From Nocardia uniformis NBRC 13702 (GTDB lineage Bacteria > Actinomycetota > Actinomycetes > Mycobacteriales > Mycobacteriaceae): 64,000 nucleotides of DNA. Position numbers and translations under genes: made by a program. The notes below the pieces were generated by a model, which saw only the letters and a program-made list of their open reading frames with translations, was not told where the DNA came from and did not search any database. The stretch is from positions 1-64,000 of the forward strand of contig NZ_BDCE01000023.1 in the NCBI RefSeq assembly GCF_001613345.1. Direction: 5' to 3'. Every line of letters begins with the position of its first letter. Position 1 is the stretch's first letter. Below, in pieces: positions 9,822-18,916 of this stretch.

Positions 9822-11213
9822 ATGCGCACACTACTACGGTCGCTGCTGCTGATCCTGTCCGTCGTCCTCGCTCTGGTGGCGAGCGCCTGCTCCGGTGACG
9901 AGGACGCCGCGCCACCGAAGGTGCGGGGCGACTGGCACGGGAATATCGAATTCCCTGGTCACGCACTTGCGGTGGGGGTGAACTTCACCGATGACGGCAA
10001 GGCCACCATCGATATTCCGGAGCAGAATGTGGCCTCCATGGCGCTGACCGAGGTGAGCACCGATCCGGAGCGGGTGACCTTCGCGATGGCGGATACCCCC
10101 GGTGATCCGAAGTTCGAGGGCCGCTACGACCGCGACAGCGACACCCTTCGCGGGGATTTCACGCAGTTCGGGCAGACGGTGCCGCTGAATATGTCCCGCG
10201 GACCGGCGGAAGGACCGGCACGGCCGCAGGAACCGAAGCCGCCGTTCCCGTACCGGTCCGAGGAGGTGTCGTTTCCGAGTGGCGATATCACCATCGCCGG
10301 GACACTGACGCTGCCGAGCGGGTCCGGGCCGTTCCCGACGGTGGTCCTGATTACCGGCAGTGGGCCGCAGGACCGCGATGAGACCCTGATGGGGCACAAG
10401 CCGTTTCTGCTGCTGGCGGATACGCTGACCCGGGCCGGGTACGCGGTATTGCGCACCGACGATCGCGGGGTCGGCGGCACCGGCGGCGGCCCACTCGACG
10501 ACGCCACCTACGCGGACCTGACCGGCGATGTCGAAGCCGGACTGACCTTCCTGCGTACGCGTTCCGATATCGACGACACCCGGATCGGGCTGCTCGGACA
10601 CAGCGAGGGCGGCTATCTCGCACCGCCGGTGGCCGCCCGACCCGAGAGCGGAGTCGCGTTCACGATCCTCATCGCCGGGCCCGCCGTACCGGGCGCCGAT
10701 GTACTGCTCGAACAGAATCGGCTCATTATGGCCGCGCAGGGCGCGACACCCGAGGAGATCAGCGAACAGATCGACTTCCTCACCGGACTGATCGACATTG
10801 TCCGCACCGGTGATCTCGCGGCCGCCCGCGAGTACCTGGTGCAACACAACAGCGGCCTGCCCGAGGGCCAGCGCCTACCGGACGCGTCCATCGAGAACAT
10901 GACCAGCCCGTATATGGCCGCGCTGCTGAATTACGATCCCGCCGCGGCCCTTTCGGCCCTGCGCGTTCCGACGCTCGCGGTGTACGGCGGTAAGGATCTC
11001 CAGGTCCCGCCCGCCCAGAGCGCCGATCGAATGCGGGAACTGCTGTCCGATAACCCGGATGGGACCGTCCACGTCTTCGACGGGTTGAACCACCTCATGC
11101 AGCCCGCGGACAAGGGCTCACCCGACGAGTACGCGGGTATCGAAACCACCATGGATCCGGTTGTTCTGGACTACATCACGGCCTGGCTCACGCAACGCTT
11201 CCCGCCGCGGTAG
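9822..11213 (+). CDS. Secreted alpha/beta hydrolase lipoprotein
   Basis: A 463-residue predicted lipoprotein: hydrophobic signal LLRSLLLILSVVLALVA, lipobox ending Ala-Cys with acylated Cys23, then a small beta-rich domain (about residues 30-125; VRGDWHGNIEFPG, often found before this hydrolase type). A catalytic alpha/beta-hydrolase domain follows: VVLITGSGPQDRDE oxyanion region, nucleophile elbow GHSEGG with Ser261, and a C-terminal HVFDGLNHLM supplying the His. Substrate unknown; it probably acts as an esterase at the outer face of the membrane. ATG 9822 is preferred over the upstream ATG 9792 because it places the signal peptide at the N-terminus. The downstream methyltransferase follows after 20 bp and may be co-transcribed. 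Confidence 0.85.
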   Translation: MRTLLRSLLLILSVVLALVASACSGDEDAAPPKVRGDWHGNIEFPGHALAVGVNFTDDGKATIDIPEQNVASMALTEVSTDPERVTFAMADTPGDPKFEGRYDRDSDTLRGDFTQFGQTVPLNMSRGPAEGPARPQEPKPPFPYRSEEVSFPSGDITIAGTLTLPSGSGPFPTVVLITGSGPQDRDETLMGHKPFLLLADTLTRAGYAVLRTDDRGVGGTGGGPLDDATYADLTGDVEAGLTFLRTRSDIDDTRIGLLGHSEGGYLAPPVAARPESGVAFTILIAGPAVPGADVLLEQNRLIMAAQGATPEEISEQIDFLTGLIDIVRTGDLAAAREYLVQHNSGLPEGQRLPDASIENMTSPYMAALLNYDPAAALSALRVPTLAVYGGKDLQVPPAQSADRMRELLSDNPDGTVHVFDGLNHLMQPADKGSPDEYAGIETTMDPVVLDYITAWLTQRFPPR

Positions 11214-11233
11214 CGGACTGGGAGAGTGGTGGG

Positions 11234-11851
11234 ATGGGAATCTACGAAGATCGGGTGCTACCGCGCATTGTCGATCTGAGCTGTGGCATGCAGGCGATGG
11301 ATCCGCAACGGGAGCGCGTGTGCGGCGGTCTGCACGGTCGAGTCGTCGAAATCGGCTTCGGATCGGGGCGGAATGTGCCGTTCTATCCGGCCGAGGTGAA
11401 ATCGGTGAGCGCCGTCGAACCCGCCGATCTCGGCTGGCGGATGGCCGCGGAGCGAGTGGCGGCCTCGCCGGTACCGGTGGAACGCGCCGGGCTGGACGGC
11501 CAGCAGCTGCCGTTCGACGACAGTTCCTTCGACTCGGCCCTGTCGACTTGGACGCTGTGCACCATCCCGGATGTCCGGACCGCGCTGGCGGAGGTGCGCC
11601 GAGTCCTGGTGCCCGGCGGCACTTTCCATTTCGTGGAGCACGGCCTGGCACCGGACGCCAAGGTACGGAAATGGCAGAACCGCCTGAACCCGGTGCAGAA
11701 GACCCTGTTCGGCGGCTGCCACCTCAACCGGGATATCGGCGCGCTGGTGGCCGACGCCGGATTCGAGATCCACGAGCTGGACCGCTTCTACGCGGACCCG
11801 GCGCCGAAGACCTTCGCCGCACTCTCGCTGGGCGTCGCCGTCTCGGCCTGA
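11234..11851 (+). CDS. Class I SAM-dependent methyltransferase
   Basis: A 205-residue Rossmann-fold methyltransferase. Motif I VVEIGFGSGRNVPFY (about residues 37-51) binds SAM, an acidic VEPAD follows strand 2, LPFDDSSFDSALSTWTLCTI is the motif IV/V region and VLVPGGTFHFVEHG is post-motif. It resembles the Methyltransf_11 (UbiE-like) group. The substrate cannot be read from the sequence. It starts 20 bp after the hydrolase lipoprotein stop with a GGAGAGTGGTGGG-type ribosome site. Confidence 0.85.
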   Translation: MGIYEDRVLPRIVDLSCGMQAMDPQRERVCGGLHGRVVEIGFGSGRNVPFYPAEVKSVSAVEPADLGWRMAAERVAASPVPVERAGLDGQQLPFDDSSFDSALSTWTLCTIPDVRTALAEVRRVLVPGGTFHFVEHGLAPDAKVRKWQNRLNPVQKTLFGGCHLNRDIGALVADAGFEIHELDRFYADPAPKTFAALSLGVAVSA

Positions 11852-11871
11852 TCAGCCGCTGCGCCCGACTA

Positions 11872-12090
11872 CTATTTCGAGGAGATACCGGCCGACAGGG
11901 AGGCCAGCGCGCACTCGGGCGGGGCCGGGTAGATGAGAATGCAGGCGATGCCGATCGGGCCTGCCGGTTGGGGGGCAACGACGGCGGGTTCGGTCTGGGT
12001 CAGGGGGATGGCCGTGGCGGGGGCGATGGCGGCACAGGGCGCGCCCAGGAGGGCCAGGGTCAGGACTGCGGTACGCAAGCTGCTACGCAT
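11872..12090 (-). CDS. Small secreted protein
   Basis: A 72-residue protein with a clean Sec signal peptide (MRSSLRTAVLTLALLGAPCAA, likely cleaved after ATA near residue 27). The ~45-residue mature part is Pro/Ala-rich with two Cys residues that could pair. No family recognised. A TetR-type inverted repeat lies 25 bp upstream of its ATG. Confidence 0.55.
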   Translation of the reverse strand: MRSSLRTAVLTLALLGAPCAAIAPATAIPLTQTEPAVVAPQPAGPIGIACILIYPAPPECALASLSAGISSK

Positions 12091-12114
12091 GAATATTCCC
12101 TACTGTTGAAACAT

Positions 12115-12134
12115 GTACATTTCAGACAATGTAC
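12115..12134. promoter_or_regulatory. Inverted repeat, putative TetR-type operator
   Basis: GTACATT-TCAGAC-AATGTAC: perfect 7-bp arms with a 6-bp spacer, immediately upstream of the small secreted gene (start 12090) and facing the mini-ORF region. The same geometry is seen at 3529-3548. No adjacent intact regulator gene. Confidence 0.5.
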
Positions 12135-12269
12135 CGCCGTCGGTGCTGCCTGGTGGTGGATTTCGGCAGAACGAAGGCACCGGTGCGGCGGCGCGCGTTA
12201 CCGGCGGTTCGCTGCACCTGCCCCGGCCGCGGTATGCGGAGACTTCCGGGTCACCCTGCGGCGCGCGCA

Positions 12270-12377
12270 ATGTCGAGGAGGTCCGCCTCAATTCCGCGAT
12301 CTCTCGAGGAAATCTGGGAAACGCTGTGCGATCAGGTCGATGCGGCGCGCACGAACGGAGCCTCCCGTGTCGCATAG
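12270..12377 (+). other. Mini-ORF, possible remnant (35 aa)
   Basis: ATG at 12270 encodes a 35-residue peptide containing RSLEEIWETLCDQVDAARTN, which looks helical and protein-like, but no good ribosome site precedes it. Its stop overlaps the next mini-ORF by 11 bp. It may be the N-terminal part of a frameshifted gene. No family recognised. Confidence 0.25.
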
Positions 12378-12471
12378 CATCGTCGAGAAGATCGACAGCC
12401 CCGCACCGGAATTCGACGTGGAGTCAAGTCCATTCACGATTCCATTGTCATGTCCAATGGTGATGGATTGA
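12367..12471 (+). CDS. Putative 34-aa peptide
   Basis: GTG 12367 is preceded by GGAG at a 6-nt spacing (CGGAGCCTCCC-GTG). The peptide starts (M)SHSIVEKIDSPAPEF and ends PFTIPLSCPMVMD: an acidic front and a Thr/Ser/Cys-bearing tail. Its TGA overlaps the next ATG (TGATG), suggesting coupling. It could be a real small gene or the middle segment of a decayed gene. No family recognised and no peptide-modifying enzyme is adjacent. Confidence 0.3.
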   Translation: MSHSIVEKIDSPAPEFDVESSPFTIPLSCPMVMD

Positions 12472-12614
12472 TGAAACATGAAGGGGCGGAGAATGTTCTG
12501 CGAATTCTGGGACAATACTCGCGCAGTGCGAAGCCGGTGCGCGATAGCATCGATCTCGATGCCACCTACACCAACGAGTTCGTCGAGCAGGCGCTGAAAA
12601 CGAAATCGCCGTAG
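12471..12614 (+). CDS. Putative 47-aa protein
   Basis: ATG 12471 overlaps the previous stop in TGATG. The product starts MKHEGAENVLRILGQYSRS and ends EFVEQALKTKSP, with ordinary amino-acid composition and predicted helices. An in-frame ATG at 12450 would add 7 residues. A strong hairpin terminator begins 7 bp after the stop, which supports real transcription on this strand. No family recognised. Confidence 0.35.
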   Translation: MKHEGAENVLRILGQYSRSAKPVRDSIDLDATYTNEFVEQALKTKSP

Positions 12615-12621
12615 GAGATCC

Positions 12622-12660
12622 GAACGGCCGCACACCCATGAGGGGGATGTGCGGCCGTTC
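12622..12660. terminator. Bidirectional terminator hairpin
   Basis: GAACGGCCGCAC (12622-12633) pairs perfectly with GTGCGGCCGTTC (12649-12660). It lies between the plus-strand mini-ORF (stop 12614) and the minus-strand VOC gene (stop 12682). Confidence 0.75.
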
Positions 12661-12681
12661 AGTGCGACTACCGGTCTGTGA

Positions 12682-13086
12682 CTACCGGCCCTCGGGCCAA
12701 CCGCCGTATGGCACGGTGATCAACTCCAGAAAATGGCCACCGGGATCCTGGAAGTAGATCCCGCGGCCACCATCATGGTGGTTGATCTCGTTCACGCCCT
12801 TCATCTGCGGGTCCGCCCAGTAGGTTTGCCCGCGCTCCTGAATCTTGCGGTAGGCCGAATCGAATTCGTCCTCCGAGACCAGGAAGGCGTAGTGCTGCGC
12901 TGGTATCTCATCCGCGAGATGGGGAGGAAGATTGGCGAAGTCGAAGGTGACGCCATTGGCGACCTGGACCGGAAGAAACGGTCCGGCGGCTTCCCCTACT
13001 TCCAATCCCATAATGTCCGCCCAGTACGCAGCGGACTCTTCGCGGTTTTGGCACGCGACAATGGTGTGATTGAACTGAATGGACAG
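12682..13086 (-). CDS. VOC family protein (glyoxalase/dioxygenase fold)
   Basis: About 134 residues of the vicinal-oxygen-chelate superfamily: an N-terminal strand QFNHTIVACQNREESAAYWADIMGLE, a His in QHYAFLV and the terminal GIYFQDPGGHFLELIT with the metal-ligand Glu. Reaction unknown. Start choice: the frame opens at a TTG (13134) without a ribosome site, whereas AGGAG lies 8 nt before a CTG at 13086 whose product begins SIQFNHT, exactly where VOC domains start. A CTG start is therefore proposed; it is rare and unproven. Confidence 0.82.
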   Translation of the reverse strand: MSIQFNHTIVACQNREESAAYWADIMGLEVGEAAGPFLPVQVANGVTFDFANLPPHLADEIPAQHYAFLVSEDEFDSAYRKIQERGQTYWADPQMKGVNEINHHDGGRGIYFQDPGGHFLELITVPYGGWPEGR

Positions 13087-13211
13087 AGTGAATTCTCCTG
13101 TGGTCGTGACGGTCCCGACCCCGGGCCGGTACAAGGGACCAACGGGAGCACCGCCACGTATCGGACGTTAGCGCAAGATGTTCGGGGAGTTCAAGCGTCG
13201 CGTGATCGGCC

Positions 13212-14150
13212 TCACGCGACGACGGATTCGGCCCGGCGCCGTGACCGCCGCAGGGCGTCGACGGTGAAGATCGCCAGCGCCACCCAGATGAGCGCGAATC
13301 CGGCCCACCGCGACGGCGGCATCTCCTCGTGCACCACCAGTACGCCCCAGGCCAACTGCAATGCGGGCGTGAGATATTGCAGAAGTCCCATGGTGGACAA
13401 CGGCACGCGTGACGCGGCGAGGGCGAACAGCAGCAGCGGCACCAGGGTCACCGGCCCGGTCGACATGAGCAGCGCGCTATGCGACACGCTGGACCCCATG
13501 CTCGCGTGCCCGGTCACACCGAGCACGATCACCGCCGTCAACGCGAACGGCGCGGCGACCAGGCCCTCGGCCGCCAGACCCGGCAGCGCGTCGAGGCGGA
13601 TCACCTTCTTGACGAGGCCGTAGGTGGCGAACGAGCACGCCAGCACCAGCGCGATCCACGGCGGCCGGCCGTAGTCCACGGTCAGCACCACCACCGCGAA
13701 CGCGCCCAGTCCCAAGGCCACCCACTGCGCGCGCCGCAGCCGCTCCCGGAAGATGATCACCCCGAACGCCACCGTGACCAGCGGATTGATGAAGTAGCCG
13801 AGGGCGGCCTCCACCACCTGCCCGGACACCACGCCGTAGACATAGGTCCCCCAGTTGATGGACAGCCCCGCCGCCGCCACGGCCGCCAGTCGCCAGGTCC
13901 GGCCGTCGATTGCCCGCAATTCGCGCAGCCGTCCGGCAACCAGCAGCAACACCAGGGCCACCACGAGGGTCCAGAGGATCCGCTCCGCCAGGATTTCCAC
14001 CGGGCTAGCGAAGGCGAGCAGCCCGAAGAACGCCGGAAACGATCCCCACAGTGCGTAGCAGCCGACCCCGAACACAATGCCCATATCTCCGCTGGAGCGC
14101 TTCGTACCCGACCGCTGCTCCGGCCCGACCGTCGAATCTGCGTCCGCCAC
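13212..14150 (-). CDS. rarD: EamA family transporter, RarD type
   Basis: A 312-residue integral membrane protein of the drug/metabolite transporter superfamily. About ten hydrophobic segments follow a ~22-residue polar N-terminus (the second Met is at about residue 23). RarD hallmarks include YALWGSFPAFFGLL, SPVEILAERILWTL, SINWGTYVYGVVSG and EAALGYFINPLV. RarD proteins are predicted permeases; the substrate is unknown. It is divergent from ctpE with a 124-bp gap. Confidence 0.88.
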   Translation of the reverse strand: MADADSTVGPEQRSGTKRSSGDMGIVFGVGCYALWGSFPAFFGLLAFASPVEILAERILWTLVVALVLLLVAGRLRELRAIDGRTWRLAAVAAAGLSINWGTYVYGVVSGQVVEAALGYFINPLVTVAFGVIIFRERLRRAQWVALGLGAFAVVVLTVDYGRPPWIALVLACSFATYGLVKKVIRLDALPGLAAEGLVAAPFALTAVIVLGVTGHASMGSSVSHSALLMSTGPVTLVPLLLFALAASRVPLSTMGLLQYLTPALQLAWGVLVVHEEMPPSRWAGFALIWVALAIFTVDALRRSRRRAESVVA

Positions 14151-14274
14151 CCAATCACGTTAGCGCTCGCAACTAGTTCGCTTCGACCGGATTGCCGGAT
14201 CGTCGCCCTCCTCGATCACCCCTCCAGGACCACGTGCACCAGCGACTTCACCATGGCGCTCTAGGCTGTCCGAT

Positions 14275-16740
14275 ATGTCGATCACCGCGCAGGCTCCCGA
14301 GAGCCCGCCCGCGCTCGGACTCACCTCGGCCGAGGTAGAGCAGCGCCGCCGGGACGGTTTGACCAATGACGTACCCGAGCGGGCCAGCCGCTCGGTGCGA
14401 GACATTGTGCGAGCCAATGTATTCACCCGCATCAACGCCATTCTGGGCGTGCTGTTCATCCTGGTGATGGCCACCGGATCGGTCATCGACGGCATGTTCG
14501 GCCTGCTCATTGTCGCCAATAGCGCGGTGGGCATCATTCAGGAGATCCGGGCCAAGAAGACCCTGGACGATCTGGCGATCGTCGGGCAGGCCAAACCGGT
14601 GGTGCGCCGCGACGGCCACGCCAGCGAGGTGGCGCCGCAGGAGGTCGTCCTCGACGACATCATCGAACTCGGTCCCGGCGACCAGATCGTGGTGGACGGC
14701 GAGGTCGTGGAGGCCGAACTGCTCGAGGTCGACGAATCGCTGCTGACCGGTGAGGCCGACCCGATCGACAAGACCACCGGCGCAGCCGTGATGTCGGGCA
14801 GCTACGTGGTCTCCGGTAGCGGCGCGTACCGGGCCACCAAGGTCGGCAAGGACGCCTACGCGGCCAAGCTCGCGGAGGAGGCCAGCAAGTTCACCCTGGT
14901 CAACTCCGAACTGCGCAATGGCATCAACACCATCCTCAAGGTCATCACCTACCTGCTGATTCCGGCCGGTCTGCTGTCCATCTACAACCAGCTGGTTTCC
15001 AGCGGGGAATCCTGGCGGCCCGCGGTCAACGGCATGGTGGCGGCGCTGGTGCCGATGGTGCCCGAGGGTCTGGTGCTGATGACCTCGATCGCCTTCGCGG
15101 TCGGCGTGGTGCGCCTCGGTCGACGTCAGTGCCTGGTGCAGGAGTTGCCCGCCATCGAGGGCCTGGCGCGCGTGGATGTGGTGTGCGCCGATAAGACCGG
15201 CACGCTGACCGAGAACGGAATGCGGCTGTCCGAAGTTCGCCCGATCGCCGCGGCCGGCGGTGCGCCGAGTACCAATGGCAATGGCGATGACGAGCTGAAG
15301 CGGGTGCTGGCCGCCATGGCCGCCGACGATCGGCGGCCGAATGCCAGTGTCGCCGCCATCAAGGAGGCGCTGCCGGACTCCCCCGGCTGGAAGACGACCG
15401 GCGTAGCGCCCTTCTCATCGGCCAAGAAGTGGAGTGGCTTCTCCTACGGCGAGCACGGCAACTGGCTGCTCGGCGCACCCGACGTACTACTCGACTCGAC
15501 CACCGAGGCCGCCGGCACCGCACAGGACATCGGCTCGCAGGGCCTGCGCGTGCTCCTGCTGGCACGCAGCGACCGGCCGGTGGACGCCGCCGACGCACCC
15601 GGTCAGGTGACCCCGGTGGCGCTGGTGGTGCTCGAACAGAAGGTGCGGCCCGATGCGCGCGACACCCTGGAGTACTTCGCCTCCCAGCATGTCGATATCA
15701 AGGTCATATCCGGTGACAATGCGGTCTCGGTAGGTGCGGTGGCGTCCTCGCTGGGGCTCGACGGTGGCGATCGCGCCATGGACGCGCGCACCCTGCCCAG
15801 CGATCAGGAGGAGCTGGCGGACGTCCTCGACCACCAGACCACCTTCGGGCGGGTGCGACCGGATCAGAAGCGCGCCATGGTGTCGGCTCTACAGTCGCGC
15901 GGGCATACCGTGGCCATGACCGGCGACGGTGTCAATGACGTCCTCGCCCTCAAGGATGCCGATATCGGCGTGGCCATGGGCGCGGGTAGCCCGGCCACCC
16001 GCGCGGTGGCGCAGATCGTCCTGCTGGACAACAAGTTCGCCACCCTGCCGTATGTGGTGGGTGAGGGTCGCCGCGTCATCGGCAATATCGAGCGCGTCTC
16101 GAATCTGTTCCTCACCAAGACCGTGTACTCGGTAATGCTGGCCTTCCTCATCGGTATCGCCGGTGTCGGTTCGCAGATCTTCGGCTACGAGGCCATCGGC
16201 TATCCGTTCCTGCCGCGCCATGTCACCATCGCGGCCTGGTTCACCATCGGCATTCCGGCATTCGTGCTGTCGCTGGCCCCGAATAACGAGCGTGCCCGCA
16301 CCGGATTCGTGGGACGCGTTATGCGACTGGCGATTCCGTCCGGCGTGGCGATCGGCGTCATGACGTTCATCTCGTATCTGCTGGCCTACCAGGGCCCCGA
16401 CGCCGCCGAGATCGAGAAGGTGCAGGCGGGTACCACCGCGCTCATCACCCTGCTCATTATCGCGCTGTGGGTCCTGGCGATCGTGGCGCGGCCGTACGTG
16501 TGGTGGAAGGTGGTGTTGATCGCGGGTTCCGTTGCGGGATACCTGATCCTGTTCTCACTGCCGTTCACGCGGGAGTTCTTCAAACTCGATCCGTCGAATA
16601 TCGCGCTCACCACGACGGCATTCGTGCTCGGCGGGATCGGCATTGTGCTGGTGGAGTTCGCGTGGTGGTTCAGCGCCCGGTTGCAGGGGCAGAAGCATCA
16701 ACTGCTCCCATCCCCGCCCGGCGAGACGCCCGAGCAGTAG
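14275..16740 (+). CDS. ctpE: P-type cation-translocating ATPase, CtpE-like
   Basis: An 821-residue P-type ATPase. The actuator domain carries DESLLTGE (TGE loop), the membrane segment has [21 protein letters not shown] in place of the canonical PEGL-type helix 4, and the phosphorylation motif DKTGTLT begins at Asp306. The hinge [21 protein letters not shown] follows, then a C-terminal set of membrane helices. The sequence around helix 4 and the phosphorylation site closely resembles mycobacterial CtpE, shown in M. smegmatis to import calcium; the substrate here is inferred. No N-terminal heavy-metal domain. A strong hairpin follows the stop. Confidence 0.92.
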   Translation: MSITAQAPESPPALGLTSAEVEQRRRDGLTNDVPERASRSVRDIVRANVFTRINAILGVLFILVMATGSVIDGMFGLLIVANSAVGIIQEIRAKKTLDDLAIVGQAKPVVRRDGHASEVAPQEVVLDDIIELGPGDQIVVDGEVVEAELLEVDESLLTGEADPIDKTTGAAVMSGSYVVSGSGAYRATKVGKDAYAAKLAEEASKFTLVNSELRNGINTILKVITYLLIPAGLLSIYNQLVSSGESWRPAVNGMVAALVPMVPEGLVLMTSIAFAVGVVRLGRRQCLVQELPAIEGLARVDVVCADKTGTLTENGMRLSEVRPIAAAGGAPSTNGNGDDELKRVLAAMAADDRRPNASVAAIKEALPDSPGWKTTGVAPFSSAKKWSGFSYGEHGNWLLGAPDVLLDSTTEAAGTAQDIGSQGLRVLLLARSDRPVDAADAPGQVTPVALVVLEQKVRPDARDTLEYFASQHVDIKVISGDNAVSVGAVASSLGLDGGDRAMDARTLPSDQEELADVLDHQTTFGRVRPDQKRAMVSALQSRGHTVAMTGDGVNDVLALKDADIGVAMGAGSPATRAVAQIVLLDNKFATLPYVVGEGRRVIGNIERVSNLFLTKTVYSVMLAFLIGIAGVGSQIFGYEAIGYPFLPRHVTIAAWFTIGIPAFVLSLAPNNERARTGFVGRVMRLAIPSGVAIGVMTFISYLLAYQGPDAAEIEKVQAGTTALITLLIIALWVLAIVARPYVWWKVVLIAGSVAGYLILFSLPFTREFFKLDPSNIALTTTAFVLGGIGIVLVEFAWWFSARLQGQKHQLLPSPPGETPEQ

Positions 16741-16747
16741 CGCGACG

Positions 16748-16776
16748 CCGCGGCCCCGGTTGCACCGGGGCCGCGG
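16748..16776 (+). terminator. Terminator of the P-type ATPase gene
   Basis: CCGCGGCCCCGGT pairs perfectly with ACCGGGGCCGCGG across a 3-nt loop, 8 bp after the ctpE stop. The rest of the 241-bp gap to 16981 shows no gene. Confidence 0.8.
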
Positions 16777-16981
16777 TGCGTTTCAGGCGTACTGCGCACC
16801 CGGAGCGCCACCCCTCTGAATGTCCGGTTTGGGCGAAAACCACTGACCGCCACCGACCTTCGACGCCGACACCGCCGCGGAGGGGGCCGCGAGAGCACAA
16901 CCAAACTGGTCGCATGGTTTGGCTCGCCGTGAACTTCGTTGTGCAGGCCTGTTATTGAAGATTGTGGGTACCTTGTGCCAT

Positions 16982-17812
16982 ATGGAGGTCCTGCTGCATC
17001 AGATCGACGCGTTCGTCGACGATCCGTTCTCCGGTAACCCCGCCGCCGTCATGCCACTGCTGAAGTGGCTACCGGACGAACTACTGCAACAGCTCGCCGA
17101 GGAGAACAACCTCGCCGAAACCGCCTTCTACACTTCGGCGCTACCGCCGGAGGCCGGACACGCGCCGGATAATTCGCCCGCCTTCCACCTGCGCTGGTTC
17201 ACCCCCGCCGTGGAGGTGGATCTGTGCGGGCACGCCACCCTCGCCACCGCCGCGCAGATTCTGGAGGATATGCATCCCGGCGCGGACCGCGTGCACTTCT
17301 ACACCCGCAGCGGGTGGTTGCGGGTGGATCGCACACCGGACGGCGAACTGGTCATGGACCTGCCCGCCGTACCGTCGGCGGACCTCGACGTGCACGCCGC
17401 CATTCCCCGTGGACTCGCCCACGCCCTCGGCGTCCGCCCCATCCGCGCGCTCGACGGCACCGATATCGTGCTCATGGTCACCTCCGAACACGAAGTGCGC
17501 GAGGCCCGTCCGAATTTCGCGGCCTTCCCCTCCCTGCACCGCGGCGTCATCCTCACCGCCGCCGGCGAATCCGTCGACTTCGTCTCGCGGTTCTTCGCCC
17601 CCGGTGTCGGCATCCCCGAAGATCCCGTCACCGGCTCCGCCCACGCCCAACTCACCCCGGTCTGGAGCCGCGAACTCGGCCGCACCACGCTGACCGCACG
17701 CCAGCTGTCGCCGCGCGGTGGCGCCCTGCGCTGCACCCTCAGCGAGAATCGGGTACTGCTATCGGGCCGGTGCCGCCGCTACCTCGACGGGGTCGTCCGC
17801 CTGCCCGACTGA
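16982..17812 (+). CDS. PhzF family isomerase/epimerase-like protein
   Basis: A 276-residue protein with the diaminopimelate-epimerase-like PhzF fold in two halves. The N-terminus HQIDAFVDDPFSGNPAAV and ENNLAETAFY, with the conserved catalytic Glu46, are diagnostic; FHLRWFTPAVEVDLCGHATLA and the second-half GVGIPEDPVTGSAHAQLTP complete it. PhzF relatives catalyse isomerisations of small acids; no phenazine genes are present, so the substrate is unknown. The start ATG 16982 matches the family; the frame is open upstream. Confidence 0.92.
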   Translation: MEVLLHQIDAFVDDPFSGNPAAVMPLLKWLPDELLQQLAEENNLAETAFYTSALPPEAGHAPDNSPAFHLRWFTPAVEVDLCGHATLATAAQILEDMHPGADRVHFYTRSGWLRVDRTPDGELVMDLPAVPSADLDVHAAIPRGLAHALGVRPIRALDGTDIVLMVTSEHEVREARPNFAAFPSLHRGVILTAAGESVDFVSRFFAPGVGIPEDPVTGSAHAQLTPVWSRELGRTTLTARQLSPRGGALRCTLSENRVLLSGRCRRYLDGVVRLPD

Positions 17813-17836
17813 CTCCCGGCGCGGAATCCGCGTGGG

Positions 17837-18748
17837 TCAGTGAGCCGTAATGCGCCGGGTGAGAGCCAGCAGGTCTTCGGCGCGGTAGCCCGGGTAGCCG
17901 TGCAGGAGGGCGCGCCAGTCCTCCGGGATCGCCGCGGCACCGTGGCGCGCACCCAACAGCCCGCCCGCGATGGCCGCGGTGGTATCGGTGTCGCCACCGG
18001 CGCGCACCGCCAATTCCAGTGCGCCGGGCAGGGTTTCGTCGTGCGTAATGGCCCACCAGGCGGTTTGGAGGGCGTGCACCACCCAGCCGTTCTTGGCGAA
18101 GTCGGCGGGAGTACCGGTTTCGGCCTGATCGAGCAGCGGTCCCCAGTAACTCGCGTTCACCGACGAAAGGGCCTCGCGCACACCGTCATAGGTGCCGTGC
18201 AGGACGGCGTGGCGGATGGCGAGCGACCACAGGGTGCACGCCTCCATGGCCTGTTCGTCGAAGTGGGTGAGCGAGGAGACCAGTGCGGCGGCCCGCGCGC
18301 AGTTCTGGGCGCTGCCGAGGTGGGCCAGGGCCACCGGAGCGGTGCGCATGAGCGAGCCGTTACCAGCCTTGAGGCCGTCCAGATCCGCTGCGCGCTTGCG
18401 CATTTCGCGGGCATTCGGGCTGCGCCACTCCAGCACCGACCTGGTCTGATTGCCGATATCGCGGGGGCGAGAATCCCACCATGCCACGAATTCCGCCGCT
18501 ACCGCGTCGAGGCCGCTGTCCTCGTGCAGATTCCCGGCCGTGGCCGCCGCGCGGGCCACCCCGATCGCCATCGAGGTGTCGTCGGTCCATTCACCGGGGG
18601 CCCACGCGAACGTTCCGCCGCCCTTCATGAAGATCGCCACATCCGGTCCCGGGTGGGTGAATTCGTACCCGGCACCCAGCGCATCGCCCGCCGCCGTACC
18701 GAGCAGCACGCCCGCCGCGCGATCTGCCTGCTGTGCACTCAATTCCAT
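17837..18748 (-). CDS. ADP-ribosylglycohydrolase family protein
   Basis: A 303-residue all-helical ADP-ribosylglycohydrolase (DraG/ARH type). Metal-binding motifs are present: GDALGAGYEF near residues 21-30, WTDDTSMA at 54-61, and the C-terminal GGDTDTTAAIAGGLLGARHG that supplies the other Asp ligands. The family removes ADP-ribose from proteins or related substrates using two Mg2+ ions. No ADP-ribosyltransferase lies beside it, so the target is unknown. ATG 18748 matches the family start; the frame continues upstream without support. It is convergent with the PhzF gene, stops 24 bp apart. Confidence 0.92.
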   Translation of the reverse strand: MELSAQQADRAAGVLLGTAAGDALGAGYEFTHPGPDVAIFMKGGGTFAWAPGEWTDDTSMAIGVARAAATAGNLHEDSGLDAVAAEFVAWWDSRPRDIGNQTRSVLEWRSPNAREMRKRAADLDGLKAGNGSLMRTAPVALAHLGSAQNCARAAALVSSLTHFDEQAMEACTLWSLAIRHAVLHGTYDGVREALSSVNASYWGPLLDQAETGTPADFAKNGWVVHALQTAWWAITHDETLPGALELAVRAGGDTDTTAAIAGGLLGARHGAAAIPEDWRALLHGYPGYRAEDLLALTRRITAH

Positions 18749-18916
18749 AGCCCCAACCCTTCTCTCGAGCTCGAGACCACTGTGGCACAGAGGTCCGACA
18801 GCCCGTACGGAGGGTGATTGCGCGGACCGATCAGCCAGGCAACCGCCAACGGAACCCGAGTCGACCGGAGCCCGCCACCCGTTCACCCGCGATGACTCGG
18901 GGGCACGGGGGCACGG

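Noticed and set aside
11161..12471. 436-codon open frame spanning the methyltransferase gene
   Set aside because: It is out of phase with the conserved methyltransferase and composed of Arg/Gly-rich sequence; only its last 34 codons (12367-12471) are plausible as a separate peptide.
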